Shown: positions 31,766-42,743 of the stretch, in pieces
Numbering within the stretch: the first letter of the stretch is position 1
Layout: the number at the start of each line of letters is the position of its first letter
Assembly (NCBI RefSeq): GCF_964019385.1
Contig: NC_088651.1
Location: forward strand, 3,128,101 to 3,192,100
Direction: 5' to 3'
Source of the DNA: Sycon ciliatum
Taxonomy: Eukaryota > Porifera > Calcarea > Leucosolenida > Sycettidae
DNA: 64,000 nt
Made by a program: the position numbers and the translations under genes
Notes under the pieces: generated by a model
The model's input: only the letters and a program-made list of their open reading frames with translations
Database searches by the model: none
Told to the model about the DNA's origin: nothing

Positions 31766-32099
31766 GATGTAGATATACAGATGCTAACTGTATAACTACA
31801 ACGAGACACAAAGGGATTTAACAAAATATTTCGAAGTAATGAACTATGTTGAAAGGTGTGCAAGAGATATAACAGCAAAATTAAAGGAAAGAAAACAAAA
31901 AAGAAATGCGTGATGTCCACCACTTCCTTAGTAAAAATGTGCACGTGTAGATATAACAGAAAAGGTGATCAAAGTGACACGCGAGGGAAAAGGCTACTCG
32001 AAAAGTGTGATTTAGCCGACTTGCACGCTTATTTCATAAAGGGAAATGACAATGTACAGCAAAGAGGTGATAGGAACAGCGCCATAAATAACTAAACAT

Positions 32100-32290
32100 A
32101 ACAACGAAAGTTGTACGTAAAGTACACATTAAACGAGATGGAGAAATTTGCAAGTATAAGGAAAACTTACAAGCATTTCGTGTGTTGCGACAAAAACAAC
32201 CAACAAATGGCCAGCGGCATCTAACTCGCTGGCGGAGTCGACTATGCATTTGGCATCATACTTGACTAGTGTAGATTCTCATTGGCCTAC
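32100..32290 (+). repeat. Distal fragment of alpha unit D
   Basis: Matches 11700-11910 of unit B (GAGAAATTTGCAA, GGAAAACTTACAAGCATTTC, ATTTGGCATCATACT). It lies 1.5 kb further from alpha4 than expected because of the repeats at 30.3-31.8 kb. Confidence 0.65.
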
Positions 32291-32496
32291 TTATTTATTA
32301 GAAGCTTCTCCGCGTTGGCATCAATGCAATGTAAATATACACAGCATGTATAGCTTTCGCATAAGCCGAAGCGACAACAGCCAAACAGGATATTGATCGC
32401 GATATAAAACATATGCGATATAAAACGCGTGACGAAAATAGAATACAATTAAAACAAGCAAACGAGCAGCTCAACCGAGTTGAATTTGAACTTGCT

Positions 32497-35045
32497 GATC
32501 ATTATCAGGGTTCATCTGTGAGCAGCAACATATCTCTCCAGGATACGGCCGCTGAGGTAGGTCCACGCCCCGCGATTCTGGGCGATGCTCCTCAGCTCCT
32601 CAAGATCTGCCAAGGTCTTGAGGGTCCTCCCAACCAGCTCGAGATCGTGTCTGAGCACGACCGGCAGAGTTGTGCGCGGCCTGCCCCTCCAGGTAGGCTC
32701 AGTGGATGGCTTGAAGTAGGAGCACATTGACAGGTTCGCCGGTGCACTCTGGTCCAGCCGCAGCACGTGCCCAAACAAACGCCAGCGGGCTCCCAGGATC
32801 GAGATACCAAGTGGTGTTGAGTTTGTCCTCTTGTACAGGGTGTTATTCTTGATCTTAGCTGGGTACCGTATGCCAATAACTTTCCGCAGTTGTTGTCTGT
32901 GGAACGCATCAACTCTATGCATAGCGGTGGCAGTGAGGCCCCAAGTCCCGTTGTTGTAGCACAGGACCGGTAAGACGAATGCCTTGTATAGCCGTACTCT
33001 CAGCGATTCGTTTACAATGGAACCTCGTATCCATAATGCCCAGAGCCGGTGCAGGGCAGCTGTGGCGAGTTGCATTCTCCGCGCAGCATCCTCGTGGTCA
33101 CCAATGAGAGAGCCTAGCTTCCTAGTGAGGCGCCATTCCTCGCACACTCTGTCGTTCAGCCGTGTGATGTTTGTGAGTTCTGTTTTAGATTCATTGATGT
33201 TGAGGTCCCAGGCTTTGAGGCACTTTGCAATGTCAGGCAGGAGCTCTTGAATACGTTTGCAGTCAGACGATAGGAAGTCGACATCGTCGGCGTACTCTGT
33301 ATCAGTTGGCAAGCCGAGCCTGACATCTAGGTCGGGTCTTGCGCAGATAATCTGTCTCACCTCCCGAAGCGCTGCCTCCAGGTAGATAACGAATAGGACA
33401 GGTGATAGTGAGTCACCCTGTGGTGTGCCTCGGGTGGTCTGGAACTGCTCGCTCTTCCCTCCAGGTAGCCGGACCTCAAGGGACGTGTTCCTGAGTAGGT
33501 AGGAGATAATGGTGACCTCATCATTCTCAAGGAAGCTAGCTAATATAGTGAGCAAACGGTGCCTGGATATTGTGTCGAACGCTTTCGACATGTCTATGCC
33601 GAGCACGCCAAATGATTCCTTCACTCGCTGGCACCGTGCCGCGATCCATCTGTAGGACCAAACAACATCAGCCGTACTCCTACCACTGCGGAAGCCGCTC
33701 TGGTTCGGAGACAGGAACGTGTTGACCGCATGCCTGATGCGATTTAGGGCAATGATGGACAGCACTTTCCGAAGTGCAGTGAGAAGCACAATGGGCCTCA
33801 GGTTAGATGGAGGACCTTTAGGCTTCCCAGGCTTCTGAAGTGGGACGAGAGTTCCATGGCCAACCGACAGCGGATCACCACAGTTGATGGCACGTGTGTA
33901 TAGATCGGCAAGGTGACGGTGAAGTGGTGCTGGGCCATATTTTATAAGTTCAGCAGGTAGGTCGTCGGGTCCAATCGCTCTGCCGTTATTTAGGCGTCGT
34001 GCTGCTGACCTGACTTCTACCTCGCTTATCGGTATCCCAAGAGGTTTGTTCTCTTGGTGTAGAGGTGCGCAGGTGGAATCAGCGAAGGCTGCTGAGAAGT
34101 GATTTCTGATTATTGAAGCTGACTCCATCGGGCGAAGGACCAGTTTCCCGCTGGCATCATTCACCACTATCGGCGACTGCTTTTTGCGCTGCAGTAGATG
34201 CACAGCACGGAACATCTGGGCTCCGTCTTTTTGATTTTCAATTTCACGAGCTTTTTCATCTAGATGGCTGGCTGCATTTGCACAGGCGTGTTGTCGGATC
34301 ATGTGGGAGAGTTTGTTGCGCTGTTGCTTTAGGATGCTAACTTCATCGGCATTCTTTTCATCACGGATCCGGTGTCTCAGTCGACGCTTCTCACAGGACA
34401 TTTTTAGCGTGTCGGCGTCCATGATCCACTTTCCACCTCTCTTCCTGGGTGCAGCAATGCCCAGAGTGTTCCGCGCTGCTGTAATCACCGTTTGACGAAT
34501 ACCATTCCAGGTAGTTGATGGGCAATTAGTGTTGTCGAGCCGGTTGCCGGTGAGAGAGGATTCCAGCTCATCACAATACCTCCTTCGCATGGTTGGGTCC
34601 GAGAGGCCACCAACCAGTATTCTTTGGCTGGCACGCTGTTTCTTACCGTGCTCAACAGAGCTCCACACATGGCGTATGCGAGAGAGATCGAGTCTTGCAA
34701 CCACTAGTCGGTGATCAGACTCCACCAGCGTACCAGAATATGACCGGCTGTCTACAAGTAGCTGTCGTTGTCGATGAAGACAGAATATATAATCTATTTG
34801 ATTGTATATAGGGATAGACACACCATCTTGAGGTCCTTTTCTCCAGCCAGTCCATGTTGTTTGGTGCCGCGCTGGATGCTGAAACGCAGTGTTGCAAGCG
34901 AAGAGATGATGTGCGTCGCAGAAGTCGGCCAGGACAGCTCCGCTAAAATTCCGTCGCCCGCGTCCGTAGTGTCCTATGCACCGATACTGAGAACTCATTC
35001 CACCAAGCCTACTGTTAGTGCTAATCTTTAGGAGTAGTCCATTCA
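32497..35045 (-). mobile_element. LINE (non-LTR retrotransposon), 5'-truncated, long intact frame
   Basis: One uninterrupted frame of about 840 codons on the minus strand. In order: the C-terminal part of an APE-type endonuclease (IDYIF; SDHRLVVARL), linker, reverse transcriptase (GPDDLPAELI, RPIVLLTALRK, SGFRSGRSTADVVW, GIDMSKAFDTI, GTPQGDSLSPVLF, catalytic TEYADDVDF), and a C-terminal LFGHVLRLD region. The 5' junction is close to 35045, judged from the paralogous flank at 36255. The 3' end follows the stop closely (CCTGATAATGATCAG). The N-terminal endonuclease half is missing. Clade not assigned; a short 3' end and single frame recall RTE-like elements. Confidence 0.85.
32512..35045 (-). 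CDS. LINE endonuclease (partial) - reverse transcriptase protein
   Basis: Copies element RNA into DNA at a nicked chromosomal site. The YADD active-site motif and the SKAFD aspartate motif are intact, the frame has no stop in about 840 codons, and residues typical of RT blocks 1-7 are visible. The endonuclease keeps only its last catalytic segment (SDHR), so the copy is not self-sufficient. An open frame this long implies a recent insertion. It could continue a little into flank sequence at its 5' end. Confidence 0.8.
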
Positions 35046-35530
35046 CCATAAGGCTGTTAGATAGGTCGGCATGGTCTGTTTTGTAACACCACATTTCACG
35101 GTTGGTAGGTCCCCTCACACTCGGAACGTTCTCCTATGTCGTTCTGTGTGCATGGGCCATTCATCCTTCGTTGATATGTTAACTCTTCTTCTTTGCGCTG
35201 TTTCCATCACCTCTGCAATATATATTTCAGAATCAAAGGATATATTGTGGGCAAATTCCACCTATAAAGCCTTCGTGGAATGTTGGTCATTATAGTTTGA
35301 AAGATAAAAATCGCGTTCCAACAGTATTTTAATAACAAAACATGAACGTCAACGGTCATACTAGTCACATTGGCATTTTGTTTCTTGCTTTGCTTCCTGC
35401 CCGATCCTTTACGCTGGACGATACAACAAGTGATCCTGACGCTCAGGCTCTTCTTCTATTTTTTGCTTGTTTAGATCTCAAGCTTGTACGGAGCTTGGGT
35501 TGGCTGTCTATTCTTTTTGTATGAAGCTCT
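35045..35530 (+). repeat. Direct duplication, copy 1 (second at 36254-36720)
   Basis: Shared landmarks: TTAGATAGGTCG, ATTTCACG, ATAGGTCCCCTC-type sequence, CACCTATAAAGCC, ACATGAAC. Both copies have a TATAAAG at the same place followed by an ATG about 75 nt later. Copy 1 could encode a 60-residue protein (35342-35524) with a hydrophobic start (ILFLALLPARS); copy 2 stops after about 30 codons. I do not regard either as a proven gene. Confidence 0.6.
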
Positions 35531-35693
35531 GCACCGGCCCGGTGCATTGAGCACTCTTTCGAGGACCACACACAACTTTCCGTGTAGTTTCAAACTATTG
35601 CATTAGTGACCGAGCGTATAACCTGTGCACACGTGTTTCAATTGGTTTCCTTGGCTTAACATACATGTAGAAGTGGCTTCTCTAAAACATTTT

Positions 35694-35972
35694 TTAATTC
35701 AGTGTGGAAATTTTTGGTGTAATACCATTAGCAATTTGGTGTAATACCATTAGCAACTTCATATCGTCATTGCATGGCTCTGAAACTGGCTTCTTATCTC
35801 TATCCTCAGGAGCACCTGCCGAGTTCCTTAGACACGCAGAAGACTTTACCTTTTCTGCTGTTTCTTGTTGTTTGACGGCCTCGTCCGGGGCAACATTTTT
35901 CTTGCCACTGCGATTAACTGCAATATCTACACAGCATTTTTCGAATGCAGCTAACTCCATTATGCTTTCCAT
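35694..35972 (-). CDS. Alpha5, small hydrophilic protein, inverted copy
   Basis: 92 residues: MESIMELAAFEKCCVDIAVN, SGKKNVAPDEAVKQQ (KEN changed to KKN), a KSSACLRNSAG segment, MKLLMVLHQ, then 13 extra residues. The extension comes from a direct duplication of about 22 nt (TTGGTGTAATACCATTAGCA, 35716-35758) that removed the old stop. TATAAAAG is intact at 36067-36074 on the minus strand, 95-100 nt before the ATG. The poly(A) signal is altered to AATTAAA. Only alpha gene in reverse orientation. Function unknown. Confidence 0.6.
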   Translation of the reverse strand: MESIMELAAFEKCCVDIAVNRSGKKNVAPDEAVKQQETAEKVKSSACLRNSAGAPEDRDKKPVSEPCNDDMKLLMVLHQIANGITPKISTLN

Positions 35973-36066
35973 CGAGCCAAAAAAAGAAAGAGACGAGAAA
36001 AATTAGTCAGCACCTTGTCCGTTCAGTGAAAGGAAGATCATGCCACGATCCCATTGCATAGCTTTC

Positions 36067-36074
36067 TTTTATAC
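36067..36074 (-). promoter_or_regulatory. TATA box of alpha5
   Basis: Minus strand reads GGTGGGGTATAAAAGAAAGC, identical to the alpha3 and alpha4 context. Confidence 0.7.
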
Positions 36075-36253
36075 CCCACCGATATTTTACCCCAGTGAAT
36101 TAAACAACTAGAAAATGCGTATACAGTACTGGATATTTGTTCTAGACATAGAATGTGCGCAAATTGTTTAATAGACACAGCCTTATCATCAAAATGGGAA
36201 GAAATTGTACCAATCATCTTTACAATGGAGCTTTCTAAGCAGAAACAGATTAA

Positions 36254-36720
36254 ATTCACCCTAAGACTCTTAGATAGGTCGTCATCAACTCTTCACGTGT
36301 GTCCATTTGATGTCTGTTTTGTCGCATCCCATTTCACGCTGGATAGGTCCCCTCGCACTTGGAGCATTTCTCAATGTCGTTCTATGTGCATTTCCCAATC
36401 ATTCTTCGCTGAATTTTGAACTTTTTTGCGCTGTTCCCATCATCTTTCCACTATATTACAGATTCAAAGGGTACATTGTAGTTAACTGTCCACCTATAAA
36501 GCCCTCGTTGAATGTTCGTCAGGATAGTTTGATAGATAAAACGCTCATTGCAACAGCATTTTATACCAAAACATGAACATCAACGATCATACTAGTCACA
36601 ATAGCCTTTTCTTTTTAGCTTTAGCTTACTGCTCGATCCTTTTCGATGGATCGTACAAGACGTGATCCTGACCCTCAGGCTCTTTCTCTAGTGTTTTGTG
36701 TACTTAGATCCCATGCTTGT
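36254..36720 (+). repeat. Direct duplication, copy 2
   Basis: See 35045-35530. This copy is free of the LINE and so shows the LINE's 5' insertion point. Confidence 0.6.
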
Positions 36721-36889
36721 AGCATCTTCTGCTATAAGATTACTAAACCAATGAATAAATGGTCAAAACAACAAATGGTCCCTTCACTTTACCGAAGACG
36801 TGATAAATATAATGTGATCACTCAAAGCACGTTATCAGCAAATTTCGATGCTTTTCGATATAGGAGCAAACGGCCCTCTCTTTGAAATG

Positions 36890-37340
36890 TAAAACACGCA
36901 GTAGATAATCGAATATTAAGAAACGCTGTGGACGGCCACAAGGGGCATCCAGACAAGTCACATTCTCATAGCAGCAAGTTTGTTCTTTTATAAAATTTAT
37001 TTTCTTTCAGACCTTCAAGACATAAATTTCAAAAACTGAGGCGTGAGAACAACTAAAGACTACAACGTGACATCGTAGTGATTATGATACTACAACATGT
37101 TCAACCAGAATTCATGGTAGACTAAAACATGGGCAATCACTTAAATTAGACTGGAAACATGTAAAACTAGTAACTTCTTCGTAATTGTCAGACTACAACC
37201 TGTTCATGCATAGCAGACAAAACATGGGCAATCACTTAAAAAAGACTACAACCATGTGACACTAGTGCATTAGACTAATACTAGTACATGTACTGGGTGA
37301 AAACTGAAAAGTATCAAACTACTACATACAGTACACCTGA
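36890..37340. repeat. Imperfect tandem repeats downstream of epsilon
   Basis: CATGGGCAATCACTTAAA occurs at 37128 and 37225, each preceded by an ACAACATGTT/ACAACCTGTT word and followed by an ACTAGT word. Period about 97 nt. Lies in what would be the 3' untranslated region of epsilon. Confidence 0.6.
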
Positions 37341-37406
37341 TATTCAAATACTCTTTTACAGAACAAGCAACTACACGAAAAGGGCAGGCTGCTCCCAGCC
37401 TACCCT

Positions 37407-37805
37407 CTAATTACCTTGGTAATGCCGGACAATGAAGTAAACTAACACCGCCGCAAACAAAACTAAAAGCATTACCAAGGTAATGAGGATCGCCCGATCA
37501 CACCTCCTAGATACTCTCAAACGGTTTTTCTTGAACTCTTTCTCGATCTCTTCATCCCTCGCGATCCTCCTGGAGGGCGGGTACAGCAAGTGCTCTGGGC
37601 AATGAGCGTACCGAATGAGCTCCTCCTCTAGTTCTCTGTTGTTGACATCCGACGGGGTAGTTGTTGAGTCGGATGAGGATTGATGACGAGATTCGGCTTG
37701 ATATCTCGCAAGCTCATCCTCCACGGTTGGTGAGTGGGGAGTATGGCAAATTTGATAATAATACCCGGAGTCGACCTTGTCGTCCATAGCGTATCTTGAC
37801 TCCAT
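37407..37805 (-). CDS. Epsilon, predicted tail-anchored membrane protein
   Basis: 132 residues from MESRYAMDDKVDSGYYYQIC. A Ser/Thr-rich middle, two similar acidic segments (VEDELARY and LEEELIRY), a basic RRIARDEEIEKEFKKNRLRV stretch with heptad-like spacing that could form a short coiled coil, SRRCDR, a helix at about 104-125, and tail RHYQGN. An in-frame ATG 16 codons upstream exists, but a T-run and AG directly precede the chosen ATG and its MES start matches the other genes. AATAAA on the minus strand lies near 36999. No clear TATA box; GATAATATC sits at the expected distance. Confidence 0.65.
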   Translation of the reverse strand: MESRYAMDDKVDSGYYYQICHTPHSPTVEDELARYQAESRHQSSSDSTTTPSDVNNRELEEELIRYAHCPEHLLYPPSRRIARDEEIEKEFKKNRLRVSRRCDRAILITLVMLLVLFAAVLVYFIVRHYQGN

Positions 37806-38554
37806 GACTAAAAAAAAGCGAGAAGCACGAACCCAGTGCAGCTTGGTACCCACTGGTGTCCGTGAAGATTCCGCCTTTTGTAGGTTTTCAAAGTGGTGAT
37901 ATTATCGTATTGACATTTCATAGTAGAATCGGAAGTACAAAGGTCGGTACACAGCACTCTAGTTGTTATGTTGTTCGATGTAAAATCGAAGCATTGTGAA
38001 ACATCAATTTTCTACGACACACGTCGCGTAATTTAGATGCAATACAATGCTGTATCATTAGAGTATCATACAAGATATAACACACCCAATGCGATGAAAT
38101 TAACTGAACGCTTCTTTTCTGGATGTCCACCACCAGCGGACAACGTTTAGTAAAAGGTTTGAGAACAGATATTGCACGAAATGAATGCATGAACTAATGC
38201 ACTTGTTAGTGCACTATTGCTGTGGAAGAAATCACCACACACACAATTACATGGTGTAATATTCTAACAGAAAGTATAGTGATGAGCCACAAGTACATGT
38301 CAAACGGAAAAAAAGATACACCTACTGCTCATCGTCGTTGCGCTTCCTGTCCCCTTTTTGGACATTTCCTCATCGAAACCTTCCCTGTTGAGACGTTTTG
38401 TGCGTGCATCTCGTAGATTTGTTGGGGCTAGGTTTCACTTTTATCGGTCGGTTGTGTTCTATGTTGTCGCCCTATCTTACTTTACATAATATGGTTATTG
38501 TGTTGGACAGTTAGCTCTGACTCGTGACATTTATCCTTCATTTCATGAATTTCC

Positions 38555-38815
38555 AGGCAGGCATAGTGGGATCATCTAAGACCCTGATTTAGAAACAGAG
38601 GGTACCAGGGTCAAATCCTGCTTGGAAGCGGACGGATATTTTCCAACCATGCTGCGACCCACAGTTAACTGGGAACTCGTGGCCTGGCACGAGAGAAGCA
38701 TGGATGCAACGAATGGTATTTTTGTTCTTTGATGACTTTAGTGGTGGCTCTGATCTCTTCACCTCACACCGCTTTAGGAGCTGCATCTGCGTCTTGATCG
38801 TTGAGAGGAGTCTCA
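38555..38815 (+). mobile_element. SINE with tRNA-like head
   Basis: Head: GGCAGGCATAGTGGGATCAT (A-box) and CAGGGTCAAATCCTGC (B-box) about 40 nt apart. Body: TTAACTGGGAACTCGTGGCC and TTAGGAGCTGCATCTGCG, both present inverted in alpha units B and C, and the latter at 49536. The 3' hairpin tail seen at 49556-49617 is not obvious here. Confidence 0.6.
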
Positions 38816-39092
38816 CGCGAACCGTGAAACTTTCCTTCTTTCTTCATGAATTTGTTCAATATCCAACTCCAAACCATGGGTTTTAATGAAACAATCGTCA
38901 CAATTGGGTGTGTATGGAGCACCCTACATGGAACTATTAGTTGATATAGTATAACCCTCCTACCTATCATCATCTTTGAATGTTATTCAGAGTGCAACGC
39001 TCTTGAAGTACGAGACAATCAGCCGAACTTCGACAACGAAAGACATCACGGAATCAAAGTAGCCCACGTACACTAAAGAAGAGATAAGCGCA

Positions 39093-39377
39093 ATGGACAA
39101 AAGAGGAATCAACTTATCCCAATCGATAGAGATTGTTACACCATTTCAAATAATCCTAATACGGAAGAAACTCAATTCACGTAGGCCGGCTAGTGGAGAA
39201 CGTTCGCATGTTTCCAACGTATTTATGCTTATTGATCGGCCTTGGGGAGGCCAAGACGGGGCATGGTCGAGAGTTACGTCTTTGTACTCGAACCTAACAA
39301 CTGGTTTCGTGGTGACGATTGCACTAGTTGTCATTCTGCTTCTGTTCTTGCAAATACAGAAGGTGTGCTTGAAATGA
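39093..39377 (+). CDS. Zeta, small protein with one C-terminal helix
   Basis: 94 residues: MDKRGINLSQSIEIVTPFQI at the start, a basic RKKLNSRRPASGER stretch, LIDRPWGGQDGAWSRV, a helix at about 68-86 (TTGFVVTIALVVILLLFL), and tail QIQKVCLK. QSIEI near the start fits the shared motif of the cluster. A TATAACC at 38950 is the nearest TATA-like word (143 nt). No good poly(A) signal seen. Single copy; least certain of the anchored genes. Confidence 0.5.
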   Translation: MDKRGINLSQSIEIVTPFQIILIRKKLNSRRPASGERSHVSNVFMLIDRPWGGQDGAWSRVTSLYSNLTTGFVVTIALVVILLLFLQIQKVCLK

Positions 39378-39379
39378 GC

Positions 39380-40205
39380 GTGCGCCGTGTAGCTAGACAC
39401 CTTTCATTTGATTTTATAATTTCTCCTTGAATCTGTATTGCTATAAATGCAATTTACAAACGAAAGGCATGGATACTTCAATATCTAAACAGCAATGAAA
39501 AGAATTAGCTCCGCAATGAAAACGCTGTATTAAGTACTTCGAATTATGTATTATGTAAGTCGAAAGGTCTCCATAGTGGATGTTAATGTGATTATAATTC
39601 GTTGTTGCTTCGTTTTGACTGCAGAGCTTATTCTGTTTCATGTTTAAAAAATGATTGAAATGATTGTAATCGCTGTGAAATGATATGCATGGGCTTTTTA
39701 TACCCGTTTCCGAATGGAAAATGCACAATTTTCACGAATGCGCTTTAAAGAAAAAGATGTGAATTATTTTAATTAAGCTGAAAGTGACTGAAACTGGCAT
39801 CAAGCCTGCGTGAATTCGAGCAGACGGGGAGGATGAGGGGTAATCAAACACAGCCCAATGCAATTTTACTGATCTTGACCAGGTGACCAGTATCAATCCA
39901 AAGACTATACCTCAAAACCGGCATTCAGCGTTGTAGTTCCACTTTCGTCACGATATTCCACTGTTGAATGTGACTGAAAAATCCATTTTGGAAAACCGTA
40001 GCAACTTTCTTGATGTGTGGTTCTGTCTGTGGAATTAATCATATTTATAGCTATTTTGAAGTTTTTCCCTCCACGTCGTCTAAAAGTACGACTATTTGGA
40101 TAACAATGTTCTGTCTCAAAAGCTGCTGGAGCAATTCCACCTTCACCACATACTGGTCAATCTCATCAATCTCATCTCCAAGTCGTAGATACTGACAAAT
40201 AATAC
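39380..40205. other. Intergenic stretch
   Basis: AT-rich, no gene supported, no repeat shared with the rest of the window recognised. Confidence 0.4.
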
Positions 40206-40208
40206 TTC

Positions 40209-40745
40209 CTCAAGACTTTGTATTACTCGCCGCCCGAGCACAGCGAGATAGACGAGAAATGATTTCTCGCGAAGCATTTTCAGTTGCAAATATTGCATCT
40301 GGTGTGTTCTTTATTTTCGCTTCTTTCCCTGACTTCTTCAGGCAGTTTTGAGTCTCGCCATTGTCCCTGCCCTCCCACCCTTCATTTCTGTGCATATTAT
40401 CATTGCTTTCTTCTCTCACTCTTCCCGTGATGTGCTTGCCTCGCCTCCATGATGCCTAATCGCCATTGGTGATATACACCCGGTTTTTTTCCCCTCACAA
40501 CTGCGTCCGTCGGCGCGAGGGTTTTTCCCGGGCTGGCTAGGTACAGGAAAATTAATCTGACGGTCCCAAGTTGTTCTGCATCATGGCCTATTTCTGCTAT
40601 CCACTGGAACGCCTATTCTATCTGAGACACTCGGTTCACATCTCGCTGCAGCACACTACCCTTCACTTTGTGTGTTGTCACTATTGCTGTCTATGTCTCT
40701 CTGTGTGCCAGTATGTGGAGCGAGAAAGTGCTGTTGTCTCTCCTT
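40209..40745 (+). repeat. Unclassified interspersed repeat, copy a (longest forward copy)
   Basis: Covers both halves of the family: the left half as in 13933-14215 and the right half (TTCTGCATCATGGCCTATTT, TGTGTGCCAGTATGTGGAGC) as in 43735-43930 and 50575-50790, all in inverse orientation there. No terminal inverted repeat or tRNA-like promoter recognised. Confidence 0.7.
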
Positions 40746-41524
40746 CGGTGAACGTTTCGAAAAATGAATGAGTGGCCAGAACAAAGTGGCGGAATTGTGC
40801 TTCTCTGTGTTCGGAGTTACTCCCTACAAAGACGGCCGTTAATTAATTCTAACCATTCATTCAGTATTTTTTTAGTGCCTAGTTAATGTGTCTCTAGGAC
40901 GTAGCCCGGTTACGCAAGTCAAGAAAGTGTGCCTCTATCCGCCATAGGTCCCCTGGTTCTCGTCAGGATTAACTGTTTTGAACACCCCTTAGAGCTTACG
41001 ACTATGTTTGAACTGAAGTTGTCACAACACAAAGCAGTGCAAAATCCTGTCCCATTATAAGTGGAATAGAAAGGCTTTCAGAGCATATGGTTACATTTGT
41101 ATTATTATTATTATTCACACATATCCGCCGGATGAGTACGCGTGGCCCATGCACCATGGGGACCCACGAATACAAACCAGCATATGTTCCCTCAGCAATA
41201 CAAGCAAGCAAGCACGCAAAGATAAATGAGAGCCCAGGCAGCGAAAACAAAACGAAGAGAGATGAGGACATAGGCAACGAAAACAATTCCAAAGCATAGC
41301 CAGGGATTGAATGTGTGCATCTGGGTACGACAGTTAACACGGCTAGTGCAGCCGTACAGAGCGCAGCAGCATGTAAATACAAAAGCGCCACAGCAGCAGC
41401 AGCCAAGAGTGTGCAAACACTAAAAAATAAGATCAGTCCATGAAAAAATGTTGTCGCCACAGGTAGACATCTCCGGCAAGAATGCATGCGTGCGCACAAG
41501 TAGGCAGGCAAGCATGTCAGATGT

Positions 41525-42225
41525 AATCGTATTATTATGGCCAGGCTAATTAACAGTGCTGTTTCGCAATGAATTCCATCGGCATTTATCATACGCCACC
41601 TTCCGAAGCTGGGCTAGGCCAGGTCGCGACAGAAGCACAAGCCCCAGCTTCTCCCGACAATCCAGTGAGAGAGTGGTTAGCAGTGTTGTTCTTGGTCTGC
41701 CTATCCTTCCCCGCAAGGCACCAGAAGCAGCAAAATCGAGAGCGACCTGTGGCGGTGCCCCTGATGGCACATGCCCCAGGAAGCTCCATCGCCGCGCCGC
41801 GATCTCCTTGGAGATGGGTTGGGTGCGACAGCGGTTGTAGAGTTCCGTGTTTTTGATTATATTTGGATACTTTATACGGAGTAGCGAGCGGAGGTGACGG
41901 CGGTGGCAAACGTCCAGAGACGTTCTGAGTGCCTCAGTGAGGCCCCATGTAGCGCAGTTGTAAAGCAAAATGCTTAGAACGTAGCAATTGTACAGCCTCA
42001 GCTTCAACGTTAGGGAGATCCCTGATGACTGTGACATTTGTATCGAGTGCCATAATTCGAAGGATGATGACCTTATCGGTTTGGCGATTTTTGTCTTGGA
42101 AAGTTGAGTCGACCTATATGTACATTCTTCGACTGTGGGAATCAAACGGGCGCGGAGGATATTGCAAGCATCGAAACATATAAAGGCATTAACATTTACC
42201 AAGAGATACACCCATTCCATTATTC
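41525..42225 (-). mobile_element. LINE fragment, C-terminal end
   Basis: A 224-codon minus-strand frame with LRLYNCYVLSILLYNCATWG, RRHLRSLLRIKYP, AARRWSFLGHV and GRPRTTLLTTL. The same order of motifs occurs at the end of the LINE at 32.5-35 kb, so the two belong to related but clearly different families. The 3' end has a short ATAATAATA tail. 5'-truncated; the RT core is missing. Confidence 0.75.
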
Positions 42226-42367
42226 TACGTGATCAGACTTTGCCGCTTCGAAGTAGCATCATGTGAAGATACGGGATCAGCAGTGAAATGTAACTTCATG
42301 AACCGTATATAGCCCTAGTGTGTCCTTAGCATTGTAGTCTGACATACGAAATCCATGCGTCTGCACG

Positions 42368-42375
42368 TATAAAAG
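42368..42375 (+). promoter_or_regulatory. TATA box of eta
   Basis: TATAAAAG in GCACGTATAAAAGGAAC, 97 nt before the ATG. Confidence 0.7.
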
Positions 42376-42464
42376 GAACCTAGTGATGAGGTGTCTTGTT
42401 TTGTTTAGCTCTATCCAGTGCTCTGTCTGCTGATTTAGTTTCTGAAGAGAAGGTTTCAGAAGCA

Positions 42465-42743
42465 ATGGAGATGAAGGTCCGTGTCACGTCTGGGTACATC
42501 CCACCAACCCATGCCAAGGAAGATGTAGACAATCCTGCGCCTTTCGTCGATGTTCCTCTCGAGGACCCAGAGCGCGGGAAGGATGGGAACACCATGTTAG
42601 TCGAAGCGGAGCAACATGGTTCATTGTGCCGACGCCTGTGCAGAAAGAAGCCCTGCCAATTCATACTGGTGTTAGCATTGATTTTTGGTTGCATTGGAAT
42701 TGCACTAGGTATATATTTCTTGGTCGAGTACTACAAGAAGTAA
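42465..42743 (+). CDS. Eta, predicted tail-anchored membrane protein
   Basis: 92 residues: MEMKVRVTSGYIPPTHAKED, an acidic Pro-rich middle (FVDVPLEDPERG), a Cys/Arg/Lys patch CRRLCRKKPC right before the helix, a helix at about 66-87, and tail EYYKK. The three cysteines beside the membrane are possible acylation sites, by analogy only. The frame is open 23 codons further upstream but has no ATG there. AATAAA at 42841-42846. Single copy, with a good promoter and poly(A) signal. Confidence 0.7.
   Translation: MEMKVRVTSGYIPPTHAKEDVDNPAPFVDVPLEDPERGKDGNTMLVEAEQHGSLCRRLCRKKPCQFILVLALIFGCIGIALGIYFLVEYYKK

Noticed and set aside
41002-41592. 196-codon Leu/Ala-rich minus-strand frame
   Set aside because: Overlaps the LINE 3' border and an ATT repeat; low complexity, no promoter, no homologue in the window.
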